Source: Bacteroidaceae bacterium (GTDB taxonomy: Bacteria > Bacteroidota > Bacteroidia > Bacteroidales > Bacteroidaceae). From it: a stretch of DNA of 47,036 bases. Position 1 is the first letter of the stretch. The number at the start of each line of letters is the position of its first letter. Where the stretch lies: assembly GCA_017534705.1 (NCBI GenBank), contig JAFXVU010000062.1:1-47036 (forward strand). Direction: 5' to 3'. The position numbers and the translations under genes were made by a program. The notes under the pieces were generated by a model, which searched no databases, was not told the origin of the DNA, and saw only the letters and a program-made list of their open reading frames with translations. Below, piece by piece: positions 1-8,145 of this stretch.

Positions 1-1
1 C

Positions 2-142
2 TTCATCAATCCTGTGTACCGAGTGGAGAAAGATGCCAATGGCGAGATTTCCGACATCAAGTTGGATTATACCGAGGCCTACGACCATCAGATGCTCCGC
101 TACAGCAGCGACTACGCCACTTTGCCTTACGTGAACGAATAG
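2..142 (+). CDS. C-terminal end of an unidentified protein (5' partial)
   Basis: An open frame enters from the left edge and stops with TAG, giving the last 46 residues of a protein. The piece is rich in tyrosine and acidic residues (for example YTEAYDHQMLRYSSDY) and ends in LPYVNE. It has no membrane segment and no motif I can tie to a family. It is followed after 51 bp by a gene on the same strand, so the two could share a transcript. I do not recognise the protein; a secreted hydrolase or peptidase tail is possible but cannot be shown from this much. Confidence 0.6.
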   Translation, partial: FINPVYRVEKDANGEISDIKLDYTEAYDHQMLRYSSDYATLPYVNE

Positions 143-193
143 TCAGGCAAGCCCCGACTTCCCCGACACCACCATCAACAATCAATTTAGGCG

Positions 194-859
194 ATGACAG
201 AACAGACCCGAGAGAAAATCCGCGAACTGAAAAAGGAGTTCCGTGCCAACATGAATGGCATGGCGTCCACATCCATGCGCGACGCTGGCATTGGTTATCG
301 TCTGAACTTCGGCATCGAACTGCCCCGTCTACAAGCCATTGCCAGCGAGTTTGAACCCGACCATGAACTGGCTCAGGAACTGTGGAAAGAAGATGTCCGC
401 GAATCAAAGATTGTCGCCACCTTGCTGCAACCCGTCACGACTTTCTATCCCGAAATCGCAGACATCTGGGTAGAGAGCATCTCTACGGCAGAGATGGCTG
501 GCATTGTGAGCGTGAACTTGTTCCAGCATCTTCCCTATGCTTTGCCGAAGGCATTCCAGTGGATGGCCTCAGAAGGCGAGTTTGTGCAGATGTGCGGTTA
601 CCATACCATCATCCGCTTGATGCGCAAGGAGGAACTTCCCGGCCGATTGGCAGAGGAACTGGTCGACCATGCCCTAAGTACCATAAGTTGGCTCTCCAAC
701 CCCTCTCCTCTCCGCGATGTTGCTTGGAAGGCTTTGTTGCAATTCGCCTCTTTGTCGGAGTCGGGATGGCGCTATACCTTGGAAGCCTTAAGGGCTTCTG
801 GCTTTGACAGGGTGGCTGAATTGCGTCCTTATCTGGAGTATCTTGAGAATGAAGGATAA
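194..859 (+). CDS. DNA alkylation repair protein, AlkD-like HEAT-repeat family
   Basis: The 221-residue all-helical protein resembles the DNA alkylation repair family (AlkC/AlkD type), whose members use HEAT-like repeats to wrap around DNA and remove positively charged alkylated bases without flipping them out. The family signature is the stretch around residues 60-78 (ELWKEDVRESKIVATLLQ), which matches the usual pattern of Trp, Arg-Glu and small residues. Further helical repeats follow to the end. The length fits the short AlkD class of about 220-240. The ATG is preceded by a purine-poor leader, so the start is taken from the fit to the family. It lies between the upstream partial gene and the Fur-family gene, with no obvious functional link to either. 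Family membership is fairly secure; glycosylase activity on a given lesion is inferred. Confidence 0.8.
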   Translation: MTEQTREKIRELKKEFRANMNGMASTSMRDAGIGYRLNFGIELPRLQAIASEFEPDHELAQELWKEDVRESKIVATLLQPVTTFYPEIADIWVESISTAEMAGIVSVNLFQHLPYALPKAFQWMASEGEFVQMCGYHTIIRLMRKEELPGRLAEELVDHALSTISWLSNPSPLRDVAWKALLQFASLSESGWRYTLEALRASGFDRVAELRPYLEYLENEG

Positions 860-875
860 AAAACAGGCCCAATAG

Positions 876-906
876 TTTGTTCTATCGTGTAAAAGTGGTA
901 AATTTG
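876..906 (+). promoter_or_regulatory. Bacteroidota-type promoter for the Fur-family gene and purA
   Basis: TTTG at 876-879, a 19 bp spacer and TAAATTTG at 899-906 match the phylum's -33/-7 consensus exactly. Transcription would begin only about 10 bases before the ATG at 922, an unusually short leader. Confidence 0.75.
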
Positions 907-921
907 TAATTTGGAACAGAT

Positions 922-1500
922 ATGGCTCCGATTAAGGACATAGATGAGAGCGCGTTGAAAGAGGAAGCGCGGAAGAAGCTGACAGACTACATGTCGGAAC
1001 ATCACCAGCGCAAGACGCCAGAACGTTATGCCGTGCTCGATGCCGTTTATTCCTTCGACGGGTTGTTTGATGCCGACCAGCTTTACCAGCGTCTGGAGGG
1101 GCAGTTCAGGGTAAGTCGGGCATCCATCTACACCACCCTTGACTTGCTTGCGAGGATAGGTCTGGTGGTGCGCAACCAGATGCCCTCAAAGGTGTATTAC
1201 GAGCGAAACATCCCAGGGCAGGTCCACTTCTATAAAGCCTGCACTGAATGTGGCAAGCTGGAACGCTTCAGCAACGACAGCATGGGCAGGCTTCTCAAGG
1301 AGATGTCTGTCAAACGTTTTCACCCATCTATGTACTCGTTGACCGTCTCGGGGCTCTGTAGCAAATGCCTGTCCAATATCAATCGGCGAAAAAAGAGGCT
1401 CGACAAGAAGAAATCTTCTAAGCCTAAGGCTGATGCCGTGGCGAAAAGTGGGGTGAAGGAACAAGGAAAAACTCCAATAAAAGAGAAAATAAACAAATAA
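922..1500 (+). CDS. Fur-family transcriptional regulator with lysine-rich tail
   Basis: The 192-residue protein is a metal-dependent repressor of the Fur/PerR/Zur group. A winged-helix DNA-binding part (about residues 20-90, with KTPERYAVLDAVY and SRASIYTTLDLLARIG) is followed by a dimerisation part holding two cysteine pairs, C107/C110 and C146/C149, which normally carry structural zinc. The usual HHHxxC cluster is reduced to a single His (H102) five residues before C107, so the regulatory metal site may differ from textbook Fur. Residues 152-192 form a lysine-rich tail that most relatives of 130-150 residues lack. purA starts 31 bp downstream without a visible terminator, so co-transcription is likely. 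If the promoter call is right, the leader is very short; a later ATG at codon 23 is a possible alternative start. The ligand and targets cannot be told from the sequence. Confidence 0.88.
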   Translation: MAPIKDIDESALKEEARKKLTDYMSEHHQRKTPERYAVLDAVYSFDGLFDADQLYQRLEGQFRVSRASIYTTLDLLARIGLVVRNQMPSKVYYERNIPGQVHFYKACTECGKLERFSNDSMGRLLKEMSVKRFHPSMYSLTVSGLCSKCLSNINRRKKRLDKKKSSKPKADAVAKSGVKEQGKTPIKEKINK

Positions 1501-1531
1501 AATATAACACAACAACACATAATCATTCAAC

Positions 1532-2806
1532 ATGGAAAAAATTGATGTACTCCTGGGTCTGCAGTGGGGTGACGAAGGCAAAGGCAAGGTAGTCGATGTG
1601 CTTACCCCAAAGTATGATGTAGTGGCACGTTTTCAAGGTGGCCCGAATGCGGGTCATACCCTTGAGTTCGAAGGTGAGAAATACGTCTTGCGCTCTATTC
1701 CCTCTGGAATATTCCAAGGCGACAAGATTAATATTATTGGCAATGGAGTGGTGCTTGCACCCGACCTCTTCATGGAAGAGGCACAGGCATTGGAGAAGTC
1801 TGGTCATGAACTCAAATCGCGTCTTCACATCTCCAAGAAAGCACACCTCATCATGCCTACACATCGTATCCTCGACCAGGCTTACGAGGCGCAGAAAGGC
1901 AAGAACAAAGTCGGTACCACAGGTAAAGGCATAGGTCCGACCTATACCGACAAAGTGAGCCGCAATGGTCTTCGCGTGGGAGATATCCTCGATAATTTCG
2001 AGGCGAAATACGCAGCCCACAAAGCACGCCACGAGCAGATGCTCCGCGCCTTGGACTTCACGGACTATGATATCACTGAAGTGGAGAAGAAATGGTTCGA
2101 GGGCATAGAATATCTCCGTCAGTTCCCCTTGGTGGACAGCGAACACGAAATCAACGCCTTGCTCAAAGCCAACAAGAGCGTTCTCTGCGAGGGTGCACAA
2201 GGTACGATGCTCGACATTGATTTCGGTTCCTATCCCTTTGTGACCTCGTCCAACACCATTTGTGCTGGTGCTTGCACAGGACTGGGTGTGGGACCCAACA
2301 AGATAGGCGATGTCTATGGCATCATCAAGGCTTACTGCACCCGTGTGGGCGCAGGTCCTTTCCCCACAGAACTGTTTGACGAGACAGGTGCTAAAATCCG
2401 CGCTATCGGCCATGAGTATGGCGCTGTCACAGGTCGTGAGCGCCGTTGTGGTTGGATTGACCTGGTGGCACTGAAATATGCCATCATCATCAATGGTGTG
2501 ACTAAACTCATCATGATGAAGAGCGACGTGCTCGACGGATTTCCTACAGTGAAGGCTTGTGTGGCCTACAAACTCAAGAATGGCGAGGTAATCGACTACT
2601 TCCCCTACGACATCAGCGACGGCATAGAACCCGTTTACAAGGAACTGCCAGGCTGGAACCTTAACCTCTCTGAGGTGAAGAGCGAGGATGAGTTCCCACA
2701 GACTTTCAAAGACTATATTGCCTTCCTGGAGCAGGAATTGGAAACCCCCATCGCCATCGTTTCTGTAGGACCCGACAGGGCTCAGACGATTATTCGTGAG
2801 AAATAA
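1532..2806 (+). CDS. purA: Adenylosuccinate synthetase
   Basis: This enzyme joins IMP and aspartate using GTP to form adenylosuccinate, the first committed step from IMP to AMP, in the cytoplasm. The 424 residues match the family's usual length. The GTP-binding P-loop WGDEGKGK is at residues 12-19, followed by GGPNAGHT, the GTTGKGIGPTYTDK segment near 130 and the GAQGTMLDIDFG segment near 225, all hallmark motifs. It follows the Fur-family gene by 31 bp on the same strand, and the pair probably forms one transcript. Other purine genes in the window (purE and purL) are at separate sites. Identification is secure. Confidence 0.97.
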   Translation: MEKIDVLLGLQWGDEGKGKVVDVLTPKYDVVARFQGGPNAGHTLEFEGEKYVLRSIPSGIFQGDKINIIGNGVVLAPDLFMEEAQALEKSGHELKSRLHISKKAHLIMPTHRILDQAYEAQKGKNKVGTTGKGIGPTYTDKVSRNGLRVGDILDNFEAKYAAHKARHEQMLRALDFTDYDITEVEKKWFEGIEYLRQFPLVDSEHEINALLKANKSVLCEGAQGTMLDIDFGSYPFVTSSNTICAGACTGLGVGPNKIGDVYGIIKAYCTRVGAGPFPTELFDETGAKIRAIGHEYGAVTGRERRCGWIDLVALKYAIIINGVTKLIMMKSDVLDGFPTVKACVAYKLKNGEVIDYFPYDISDGIEPVYKELPGWNLNLSEVKSEDEFPQTFKDYIAFLEQELETPIAIVSVGPDRAQTIIREK

Positions 2807-2903
2807 TTGAAGATTGGTGATAGATTCTGTGGGCTAAAGGCATCTTTATAGAGTAGGGAATTTGTATTGACACTATTAGATAATTTCATTAATCATATTA
2901 CTT

Positions 2904-3611
2904 ATGGGAATATCATTAGGAAGTACAGCCATTTACTGGATTCTGTTCATCGGAATCGCATTGGTGAGTTGGTTGGTTCAGGCCAATCTGCAGCGGAAGT
3001 TCAAGAAATACTCCCAGGTTCGTTCCTTCAGTGGTCTGACCGGCCGCGAAGTGGCGTTGAAAATGCTCTATGAGAACGGCATTACAGATGTTCAGGTGAC
3101 CAGCACATCGGGCATGCTGACCGACCATTATAATCCCGCCACCAAGACGGTGAATCTAAGTGAGGGTGTCTATTCGAGCAATAGTGTGATGGCCGCTGCT
3201 GTGGCCGCACATGAATGTGGCCATGCCATACAGCATGCACGCGCCTACGCACCGCTGACACTTCGCTCGAAATTGGTGCCGGCGGTGTCGTACGCTTCTA
3301 GTTTCATGACTTGGGTGTTGCTTGCTGGCATGCTTTTGCTGAGTTGGACAGGTAATTCTACCGTGTTGCTGATAGGCATTATCCTTTTCTCCTTGACCAC
3401 ACTCTTTGCTTTCGTCACTTTGCCTGTGGAAATCGATGCCAGTCGCAGGGCACTGAAATGGCTGGAGCAGAGCGGTATGACCAGCGGCTCAACCCATGCC
3501 GCTGCTACTGATGCGCTCAAGGCTGCTGCCTATACTTACGTCGTGGCCGCCCTCAGCTCACTCGCTACACTCATCTACTACATCATGGTTTATCTCGGGG
3601 GCAGGAAATGA
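2904..3611 (+). CDS. YugP-type neutral zinc metallopeptidase, membrane-bound
   Basis: The 235-residue membrane protein has the zinc protease motif HECGH at residues 103-107 (context AAHECGHAIQH) and a later EIDAS motif near residue 178 that should supply the third ligand, as in the YugP family (Pfam Zn_peptidase_2). A membrane segment lies at the N-terminus (about 8-26), two more around 130-175 flank the second metal motif, and another is near the C-terminus. The protease part is therefore probably held at the inner membrane. Natural substrates of the family are poorly known. The gene stands alone between purA and rpoN; no strong Bacteroidota promoter was seen in the 97 bp before it. The family call is good; the role is open. 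Confidence 0.88.
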   Translation: MGISLGSTAIYWILFIGIALVSWLVQANLQRKFKKYSQVRSFSGLTGREVALKMLYENGITDVQVTSTSGMLTDHYNPATKTVNLSEGVYSSNSVMAAAVAAHECGHAIQHARAYAPLTLRSKLVPAVSYASSFMTWVLLAGMLLLSWTGNSTVLLIGIILFSLTTLFAFVTLPVEIDASRRALKWLEQSGMTSGSTHAAATDALKAAAYTYVVAALSSLATLIYYIMVYLGGRK

Positions 3612-3657
3612 CTCCAAAAAAGATGAGATGATGTCTTTTCGGGATATATCTCTCACA

Positions 3658-3697
3658 ATAGCAAATTAAATCCACATTGCTGGAGTTAATTTGCTAT
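3658..3697. repeat. Perfect 12-bp inverted repeat upstream of rpoN
   Basis: ATAGCAAATTAA at 3658-3669 is mirrored by TTAATTTGCTAT at 3686-3697, with a 16-nt spacer. It sits 38 bp before the rpoN ATG. The stem is AT-rich with no T-run after it, so an operator fits better than a terminator. The right arm runs into TATATTCG (3694-3701), a 7-of-8 match to the phylum's -7 box. Confidence 0.6.
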
Positions 3698-3734
3698 ATT
3701 CGCATCAATTGTATTCAATAAATCATAACTCGTC

Positions 3735-5294
3735 ATGCCAAACAAACAACAACAGACACAGGTTCAGGGACAGGAGATGGTCCAAAAGCAGAAACTCACC
3801 CAACAGCAACTGCTTCTGGTTCGCCTTACCGAACTTCCCCTGACCAGTCTAGAGGAGAGAGTGAAGGATGAAGTTGACACTAACGATGCCCTTGAGGCAG
3901 GACGCATAGACGATGTCGAAGGAGGTGAAGGCAACGATGGAGGGGGTGTAGATGATGGATATGATGTGGACACCGAAGACACGGCAGACGAGGGGTACAC
4001 ACCAGAGGAAATCATGGAGACACTTGATCCCAATGGAAATGAAATAGGCAATTATTCCGATGATGATGTAAATATCGCTAATCATGGCGTTGAGAAAAAC
4101 TCGGAAGTGCCGATTGGCGACACAGGTTCGTTCATCGAGGATATGTTAACACAGATTGGTGAGTACGACGTGGATGAGGATACTCGGTATCTGTTAGAGT
4201 ATCTTATCGGTTCGCTCAACAACAACGGGTTTATCGAAAAGTCGCTCTTCGACATCTCTAATGAATTAGCTTTCTACCACAACCGGGATGTGTCGGAGAA
4301 AGAAGTGGAGCGTGCCTTGCATATCCTTCAGCAGTTCGATCCACCAGGCATCGGCGCTCGCGACCTCAGGGAGTGCCTTCTCCTTCAGATAGACAGGATT
4401 CTCTCTCAACTTCCTAAGGCAGAGAATGATACTGTGCAAAAAAAACGTTCTTTGCTTGAACTTGAGCGGAAGGTTCTGTCCGACTACTACACTCCCTTTG
4501 TCAACAAAAACTTCGACAAGATAATGGAAGGTCTTGGCCTCACTTCTGGGGAGATGAGTGCCGTTGTTGAAGGTGTGTCCCACCTCAACCCACGTCCAGG
4601 TATAGCCCTTAATGAATCGGCGTCTGACACAGTGATGACCGTGATCCCTGACTTCATCATCGAGATAGAGGAAGGTGAAGTTCGCATGAGGCTCAATGAG
4701 GGGAATATCCCTCCGCTCCATATCAGACGAGACTACATCGATAAACTTAAGAATTGCGAGAAGAGTGGTAAAACGTTGCCCCCGTGGGAAAAAGAGGGTT
4801 ACGCTTACATGAAGCAGAACGCTGACTCTGCCAAGATGTTCATTGAGGCCATCAACCAACGACGCCACACGCTCTATAAGACCATGAAGGCCATCATCGA
4901 ACTGCAGAAGGAGTTCTTCCTCACGCAGGATGACGACCAACTCCGTCCTATGATTCTTCAAGATGTGGCCAACCGCGCCAAACTCGATATTTCGACGGTG
5001 TCACGTGTCTGCAACAGCAAGTACGCCACCATCGATGGCTGTGTGTATCCGCTCAAACATTTCTTTAGTAGGGCGCGCACCAATGCCGAGGGCGAGGATA
5101 TCAACATCAGAAAGGTGAAAAACGAGATTCAGCGCTTAGTGGATGAAGAAGACAAAAGCAAACCGTTGCCAGATGAGGCCATCACCGAGATGCTCAAAGC
5201 CCTTAACTACAATGTGAGTCGTCGTACTGTGGCCAAATACCGCGACCAAATGAATATACCCAAAGCAAGACTCAGAAAGGAGATAACGACGTGA
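3735..5294 (+). CDS. rpoN: RNA polymerase sigma-54 factor
   Basis: This sigma factor directs RNA polymerase to -24/-12 promoters that need an AAA+ activator. Region I, rich in Gln and Leu, lies at residues 1-45 (for example KQKLTQQQLLLVRLTELPL). It is followed by a strongly acidic Asp/Gly/Glu linker (about 46-125), the core-binding domain (about 130-320) and the DNA-binding domain. The RpoN box SRRTVAKYRD is at 495-504, close to the C-terminus as usual. The 519 residues are slightly above the family average because of the acidic linker. The stop codon overlaps the GTG start of the next gene by four bases, so the two are translationally coupled. A 12-bp inverted repeat just upstream is a candidate control site. 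Identification is secure. Confidence 0.97.
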   Translation: MPNKQQQTQVQGQEMVQKQKLTQQQLLLVRLTELPLTSLEERVKDEVDTNDALEAGRIDDVEGGEGNDGGGVDDGYDVDTEDTADEGYTPEEIMETLDPNGNEIGNYSDDDVNIANHGVEKNSEVPIGDTGSFIEDMLTQIGEYDVDEDTRYLLEYLIGSLNNNGFIEKSLFDISNELAFYHNRDVSEKEVERALHILQQFDPPGIGARDLRECLLLQIDRILSQLPKAENDTVQKKRSLLELERKVLSDYYTPFVNKNFDKIMEGLGLTSGEMSAVVEGVSHLNPRPGIALNESASDTVMTVIPDFIIEIEEGEVRMRLNEGNIPPLHIRRDYIDKLKNCEKSGKTLPPWEKEGYAYMKQNADSAKMFIEAINQRRHTLYKTMKAIIELQKEFFLTQDDDQLRPMILQDVANRAKLDISTVSRVCNSKYATIDGCVYPLKHFFSRARTNAEGEDINIRKVKNEIQRLVDEEDKSKPLPDEAITEMLKALNYNVSRRTVAKYRDQMNIPKARLRKEITT

Positions 5295-5917
5295 CCGACA
5301 AACAGCAAATACAGATGGCGAGGCTACTCTCGATGGTGTTTTCACCATTCTATGTGCCTGTGTGGTCGCTGATAGGGCTTTTTATGTTCAGTCATCTCAA
5401 GCTCTTTCCGCTCTACTACAAGTTGTTTGTTCTCCTCGTGGTCTTTTGCTTCACAGTGCTTGTACCTTGGTTGAGCATCCGTGTCTTCCAGCATACCAAC
5501 AGGTTGTCGCGCTGGCAGATGGGACACCGTAGGAACCTTCACGTGTCGTACGTTCTGACCCTTATTTCATACGCCACATGTCTGCTCCTTATGTACAAGA
5601 CCCACGTGCCCTTGCTTATCCGCAACATCGTGGTGGCAGCCTTGGTCGCGCAGGTCATTTGCACCCTTATCAACCTCAAATGGAAAATCAGTATCCACAT
5701 GGTGGGTATGGGTGGACTGACGGGTGTGGATTTCGCATTGAGCAACCTCTTTTTCTTCAACCCCCTTCTTCCAGGATGTATCTTGATTCTGCTCTCAGGA
5801 TTGGTGGGTTCCAGTCGCATGGTTCTCCGTCAGCACAGTCTGCTGCAAGTGGTGGTAGGCTTTGCTGTCGGTTTTGTTTGCGCCATGCTCTTCACGCTAT
5901 CCACTTGGATGGTGTAG
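5291..5917 (+). CDS. PAP2-like phosphatase family membrane protein
   Basis: The 208-residue protein has about six membrane segments and a C-terminal part (SSRMVLRQHSLLQVVVGFAVGF) resembling the last motif of PAP2-type lipid phosphatases, where Arg and His act in catalysis. The middle motif is reduced to KISIHMVGMGGLTG, with His in place but without the usual SGH pattern, so activity on isoprenoid or phospholipid phosphates is uncertain. The frame begins at a GTG overlapping the rpoN stop (GTGA); the first ATG is eight codons further on. The coupling to rpoN and the order rpoN, this gene, purE, ispG are, as I recall, common in Bacteroidales. An undecaprenyl or other lipid-phosphate role is an inference from fold only. 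Confidence 0.72.
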   Translation: MTDKQQIQMARLLSMVFSPFYVPVWSLIGLFMFSHLKLFPLYYKLFVLLVVFCFTVLVPWLSIRVFQHTNRLSRWQMGHRRNLHVSYVLTLISYATCLLLMYKTHVPLLIRNIVVAALVAQVICTLINLKWKISIHMVGMGGLTGVDFALSNLFFFNPLLPGCILILLSGLVGSSRMVLRQHSLLQVVVGFAVGFVCAMLFTLSTWMV

Positions 5918-6026
5918 GAAGTGTAGTACATTCCGAAACTCGGCGTCTTTAGGCTTTCTTGTTTATTTTGTAAATGAAAAATGCAAAATAAACTATATGA
6001 GTTGGCTTTTTTTCCACTTTTTATTG

Positions 6027-6034
6027 TACCTTTG
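6027..6034 (+). promoter_or_regulatory. Probable -7 element of the purE-ispG promoter
   Basis: TACCTTTG matches TAnnTTTG. Only a weak -33 (TTGG near 6002) is found, 22 bp upstream. The leader to the purE ATG would be about 70 nt. Confidence 0.5.
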
Positions 6035-6113
6035 TCGAAAATCCGCCATTGTGTGGAATCAGAAGCAAGTATCAGCAGACTGAATTTTTAGTAAATGCAT
6101 ATTATATAACACA

Positions 6114-6623
6114 ATGACTCCTTTAGTATCACTTATCATGGGCAGCACTTCCGACCTTCCGATTATGGAGAAGGCTGCCAAATTGCTTGACGAACTTCAA
6201 GTACCGTTTGAAATCAATGCTCTTTCCGCTCATCGCACTCCTGATGCCGTAGAACGTTTCGCTCACGACGCTCAGACACGCGGTATCAAGGTCATCATCG
6301 CTGGTGCTGGCATGGCAGCCGCACTCCCTGGCGTGATAGCTGCCAACACCGCTTTGCCCGTTATTGGTGTGCCCATCAAGGGTTCATGTCTTGACGGTAT
6401 GGACGCGTTGTTGTCGATAGTTCAGATGCCTCCAGGTATTCCTGTAGCCACAGTGGGTGTGAACGCCGCTCAGAATGCCGCCATTCTCGCTGTGCAAATT
6501 ATTTCTTTGACCGACCCATTGGTGGCCGACCGTTTCACTGAATACAAGGCCAGTCTGCGCAAGAAGGTTGAGAAAGCCAATTCAGAACTATCAGAGTTGA
6601 AATTCCAGTACAAGACCAACTAA
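6114..6623 (+). CDS. purE: 5-(carboxyamino)imidazole ribonucleotide mutase
   Basis: PurE moves the carboxyl group of N5-CAIR to carbon 4, giving CAIR in purine synthesis. The 169 residues are typical of the class I mutase. Visible motifs are GSTSDLP (10-16), SAHRTP with the catalytic His40, and an AGMAAALPGVIA loop with the GVPIKGSCLDGMDALLSIVQMP signature. The gene starts after a candidate promoter in a 196 bp gap and is followed after 12 bp by ispG, so the two probably share a transcript. A purK partner is not in the window. Identification is secure. Confidence 0.96.
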   Translation: MTPLVSLIMGSTSDLPIMEKAAKLLDELQVPFEINALSAHRTPDAVERFAHDAQTRGIKVIIAGAGMAAALPGVIAANTALPVIGVPIKGSCLDGMDALLSIVQMPPGIPVATVGVNAAQNAAILAVQIISLTDPLVADRFTEYKASLRKKVEKANSELSELKFQYKTN

Positions 6624-6635
6624 TCTTTTCCTGGC

Positions 6636-8033
6636 ATGAACTTGTTCAATTATTCACGAAGGAAATCATCGGAAGTGAGGATAGGCGGCACACCGCTTGG
6701 TGGCTCCAACCCCATCAGACTGCAGTCGATGACGAACACCTCCACACTTGACACCCAAGCCTGCATCGAACAGGCCAAGCGTATTGTGGATGCTGGAGGT
6801 GAGTATGTACGTCTGACCACCCAGGGCATCCGTGAGGCAGAGAACCTCAAGAACATCAGCGAGGGCTTGCGGCAGGATGGATACAATGTCCCTTTGGTCG
6901 CTGATGTGCATTTCAATGCCGCTGTAGCCGATGTGGCTGCCCTTTATGCCGACAAGGTAAGGGTCAATCCCGGCAATTACGTTGATCCGGGACGCAAGTT
7001 CCTGCATATCGAATACACCGACGAGGAATATGCCGCTGAGTTGCAGAAGATTGAGGAGCGTTTCGTGCCATTCCTCAACATCTGCAAGGAGCATCATCGT
7101 GCCATTCGTATAGGCGTGAACCATGGTTCACTCTCCGACCGCATCATGAGCCGTTATGGAGACACTCCAGAAGGTATGGTGGAGTCGTGCATGGAGTTCC
7201 TCCGTATCTGCGTGAAGGAGAAGTTCAGCGACGTGGTCATCTCTATCAAGGCAAGCAACACGGTGGTGATGGTCCGCACGGTGCGCTTGCTTGTGGCTCA
7301 GATGGATAAGGAAGGTATGGCTTTCCCCTTGCATCTCGGTGTGACTGAGGCTGGCGAGGGTGAGGACGGACGCATCAAGAGTGCCGTCGGAATTGGAGCT
7401 TTGCTCTGTGAAGGTATCGGCGACACCATTCGTGTTTCGCTTTCCGAGGCTCCTGAACGCGAAATCCCCGTGGCTAGGCGTTTGGTCGATTCCATCGAGG
7501 AATGTGCAAAGTTGCGCCATGAAGCCAAGGCTGCAATAGCGGACGACACAGTGACGATTGAACTGCATGAAACGGACTGGGAACTCCTGCAACTGAAGGC
7601 CGCCATGGCTGTGGGTGCGCTCTTCATCGACGGCTTGGCTCATCAACTGGTCATCAAAAACGACGGTTTCAACGAGGAAAAACTGACAGACCTGGCTGAT
7701 TCCATCCTACAGGCAGCCCGAGTGAAGTTCACCAAGACTGAGTACATTTCTTGTCCTGGCTGCGGACGCACACTCTACGATCTGGAATCCACGATAGCGC
7801 GCATCAAGGCTGCCACTTCTCACCTCAAGAGCCTGAAAATCGCCATTATGGGTTGCATCGTGAATGGTCCTGGCGAGATGGCCGATGCAGATTATGGCTA
7901 TGTTGGCGCCGGGGTGGGGAAGGTGAGTCTTTACCGTAAAAAGGAATGTGTGGAGAAGAATATCCCTGCCGAAGAAGCGGTTGACCATCTGCTAAAATTG
8001 ATAGAAGACGATAAAAAATCTCTAGAGAGTTAG
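6636..8033 (+). CDS. ispG: 4-hydroxy-3-methylbut-2-enyl diphosphate synthase, shortened three-domain type
   Basis: IspG is an iron-sulfur enzyme converting MEcPP to HMBPP in the MEP isoprenoid pathway. The first 285 residues resemble the large plant/Chlamydia/Bacteroidota class (IRIGVNHGSLSDRIM, LHLGVTEAGEGEDGR, GDTIRVSLSEAPEREI) rather than the short E. coli class. The iron-sulfur domain is complete: C373, C376 (SCPGCGRTLYDL), C407 and E414 (GCIVNGPGE). Between them, large-class proteins carry a middle domain (A*) of a few hundred residues. Here only about 80 remain (residues 286-365), aligning by eye with the end of that domain (AVGALFIDGLAHQLVI). The total is 465 residues, against about 600 expected from memory for Bacteroides and 372 in E. 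coli. The frame is unbroken, so this looks like a stable deletion. Confidence 0.94.
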   Translation: MNLFNYSRRKSSEVRIGGTPLGGSNPIRLQSMTNTSTLDTQACIEQAKRIVDAGGEYVRLTTQGIREAENLKNISEGLRQDGYNVPLVADVHFNAAVADVAALYADKVRVNPGNYVDPGRKFLHIEYTDEEYAAELQKIEERFVPFLNICKEHHRAIRIGVNHGSLSDRIMSRYGDTPEGMVESCMEFLRICVKEKFSDVVISIKASNTVVMVRTVRLLVAQMDKEGMAFPLHLGVTEAGEGEDGRIKSAVGIGALLCEGIGDTIRVSLSEAPEREIPVARRLVDSIEECAKLRHEAKAAIADDTVTIELHETDWELLQLKAAMAVGALFIDGLAHQLVIKNDGFNEEKLTDLADSILQAARVKFTKTEYISCPGCGRTLYDLESTIARIKAATSHLKSLKIAIMGCIVNGPGEMADADYGYVGAGVGKVSLYRKKECVEKNIPAEEAVDHLLKLIEDDKKSLES

Positions 8034-8053
8034 ATTTTTTAAGTAAAACTCAG

Positions 8054-8061
8054 TATCTTTG
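8054..8061 (+). promoter_or_regulatory. -7 element of the outer-membrane protein gene
   Basis: TATCTTTG matches TAnnTTTG, shortly after the ispG stop. No clear TTTG at the -33 position. The leader would be about 80 nt. Confidence 0.55.
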
Positions 8062-8145
8062 CAAACAGTAGGAATGCGATGTGTCGCTTCCTCATCAAAT
8101 CACACGGAAATTGAGACATCAATAACAAACTAAAAACAATACGCT

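Noticed and set aside
6636-8033. Frameshift or assembly error as the cause of the short IspG
   Set aside because: A single open frame carries all motifs from both ends, and no leftover pieces of the missing domain are found in other frames.
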